Shown: positions 63,741 through 64,000 of the stretch, piece after piece
Position numbering within the stretch: the first letter of the stretch is position 1
Layout of the letters: each line of letters begins with the position of its first letter
NCBI RefSeq assembly: GCF_000708285.2
Contig: NZ_JAUG01000005.1
Span: forward strand, 51,815 to 115,814
DNA from: Pedobacter borealis DSM 19626
GTDB lineage: Bacteria; Bacteroidota; Bacteroidia; Sphingobacteriales; Sphingobacteriaceae
Direction of reading: 5' to 3'
Length of the DNA stretch: 64,000 nucleotides
Position numbers and translations under genes: made by a program
Notes under the pieces: model-generated
Told to the model about the DNA's origin: nothing
Database searches by the model: none
The model's input: the letters and a program-made list of their open reading frames with translations, nothing else

Positions 63741-64000
63741 GTGTGCTTATAATTTCTTATATTAGAATTTAAAGCCTAAAAGTAAACCGTTTTACGTTTA
63801 TTTTCTCATAAAGAGGGAAGAATTGTGCTAAAATTAAGTAAAAGCATTGGATTTTGTCAATTATTGGGAGATAACAGCAGGAAAATTGCTTTTAAAACAT
63901 GTGCAAAAATTAATTAGCCACGGAAACACAGAAAATCACGGAGAAGAAGTAAATTTTTCCGTGTTTTCGTGCTTCCTTGGCAAACATAATGCTTAGGTAT

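Noticed and set aside
1..64000. CRISPR arrays, rRNA genes and full-length insertion sequences
   Set aside because: No regularly spaced direct repeats with unique spacers, no rRNA-like sequence and no transposase gene were found.

Overview
The window looks like chromosome from the Sphingobacteriaceae (Pedobacter or a close relative, Bacteroidota). The evidence is: SusC/SusD with a FecR/ECF sigma pair; promoters of the TAnnTTTG type with little Shine-Dalgarno use; DUF4134/DUF4133 (TraE/TraF) conjugation genes; an Rhs operon with Bacteroidota-type companions; and dispersed chromosomal palindromes typical of these genomes. The genus is inferred from protein style, because no marker comparison could be run.

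Layout. (1) 1-9984, minus strand: a polymorphic-toxin operon with a small membrane peptide, a coiled-coil/beta-barrel protein, a large secreted YD-repeat companion, an Rhs protein ending in a GIY-YIG-like nuclease toxin, and a partial immunity-like gene cut by the window start. (2) 10.1-12.1 kb: an XRE regulator with operator-like repeats, plus small unknown genes. (3) 12.1-17.7 kb, plus strand: a compact four-gene operon (lipoprotein, unknown exported protein, transglutaminase-like lipoprotein, O-antigen-ligase-like membrane protein with TPRs). (4) 17.8-20.4 kb: a LytTR two-component pair preceded by two matching triplets of direct repeats that look like its binding sites, then a small exported protein. 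(5) 20.4-31.8 kb, minus strand: ECF sigma factor, a 1011-residue ricin-lectin/helical protein, FecR, SusC, SusD and a TlpA-like redoxin. The sigma and anti-sigma genes are separated by the lectin-like gene. A promoter and an intrinsic terminator opposite the susC leader suggest a cis-antisense sRNA. (6) 32-53.2 kb: a membrane LytTR protein and an integrative conjugative element with RteC, TraE, TraF, TraG, TraI-like proteins, TraJ, TraK, TraL, TraM and TraN, a Dam-type methylase and serine recombinases. It ends in a tRNA-Asp gene that the recombinase reading frame crosses in antisense. No relaxase, coupling protein or left attachment site was seen, so the element probably continues left of the window or is incomplete. 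(7) 53.3-64 kb: ordinary chromosome with prfA, an LpxH-type hydrolase, a prolyl oligopeptidase, ferredoxin reductase plus ferredoxin, a GH2 glycosidase and a frameshifted, truncated GH92 mannosidase remnant, separated by several families of intergenic repeats.

Functionally, the tra genes build a type IV secretion channel and RteC and the recombinases handle excision and integration. The sus cluster imports an unknown ligand with outside-in signalling through the STN domain of SusC, FecR and sigma. The Rhs operon is an antagonism module. The best candidates for something undescribed are the sus cluster with an embedded lectin-like protein and a predicted antisense RNA, the LytTR operator triplets, and the transglutaminase-like/ligase operon.
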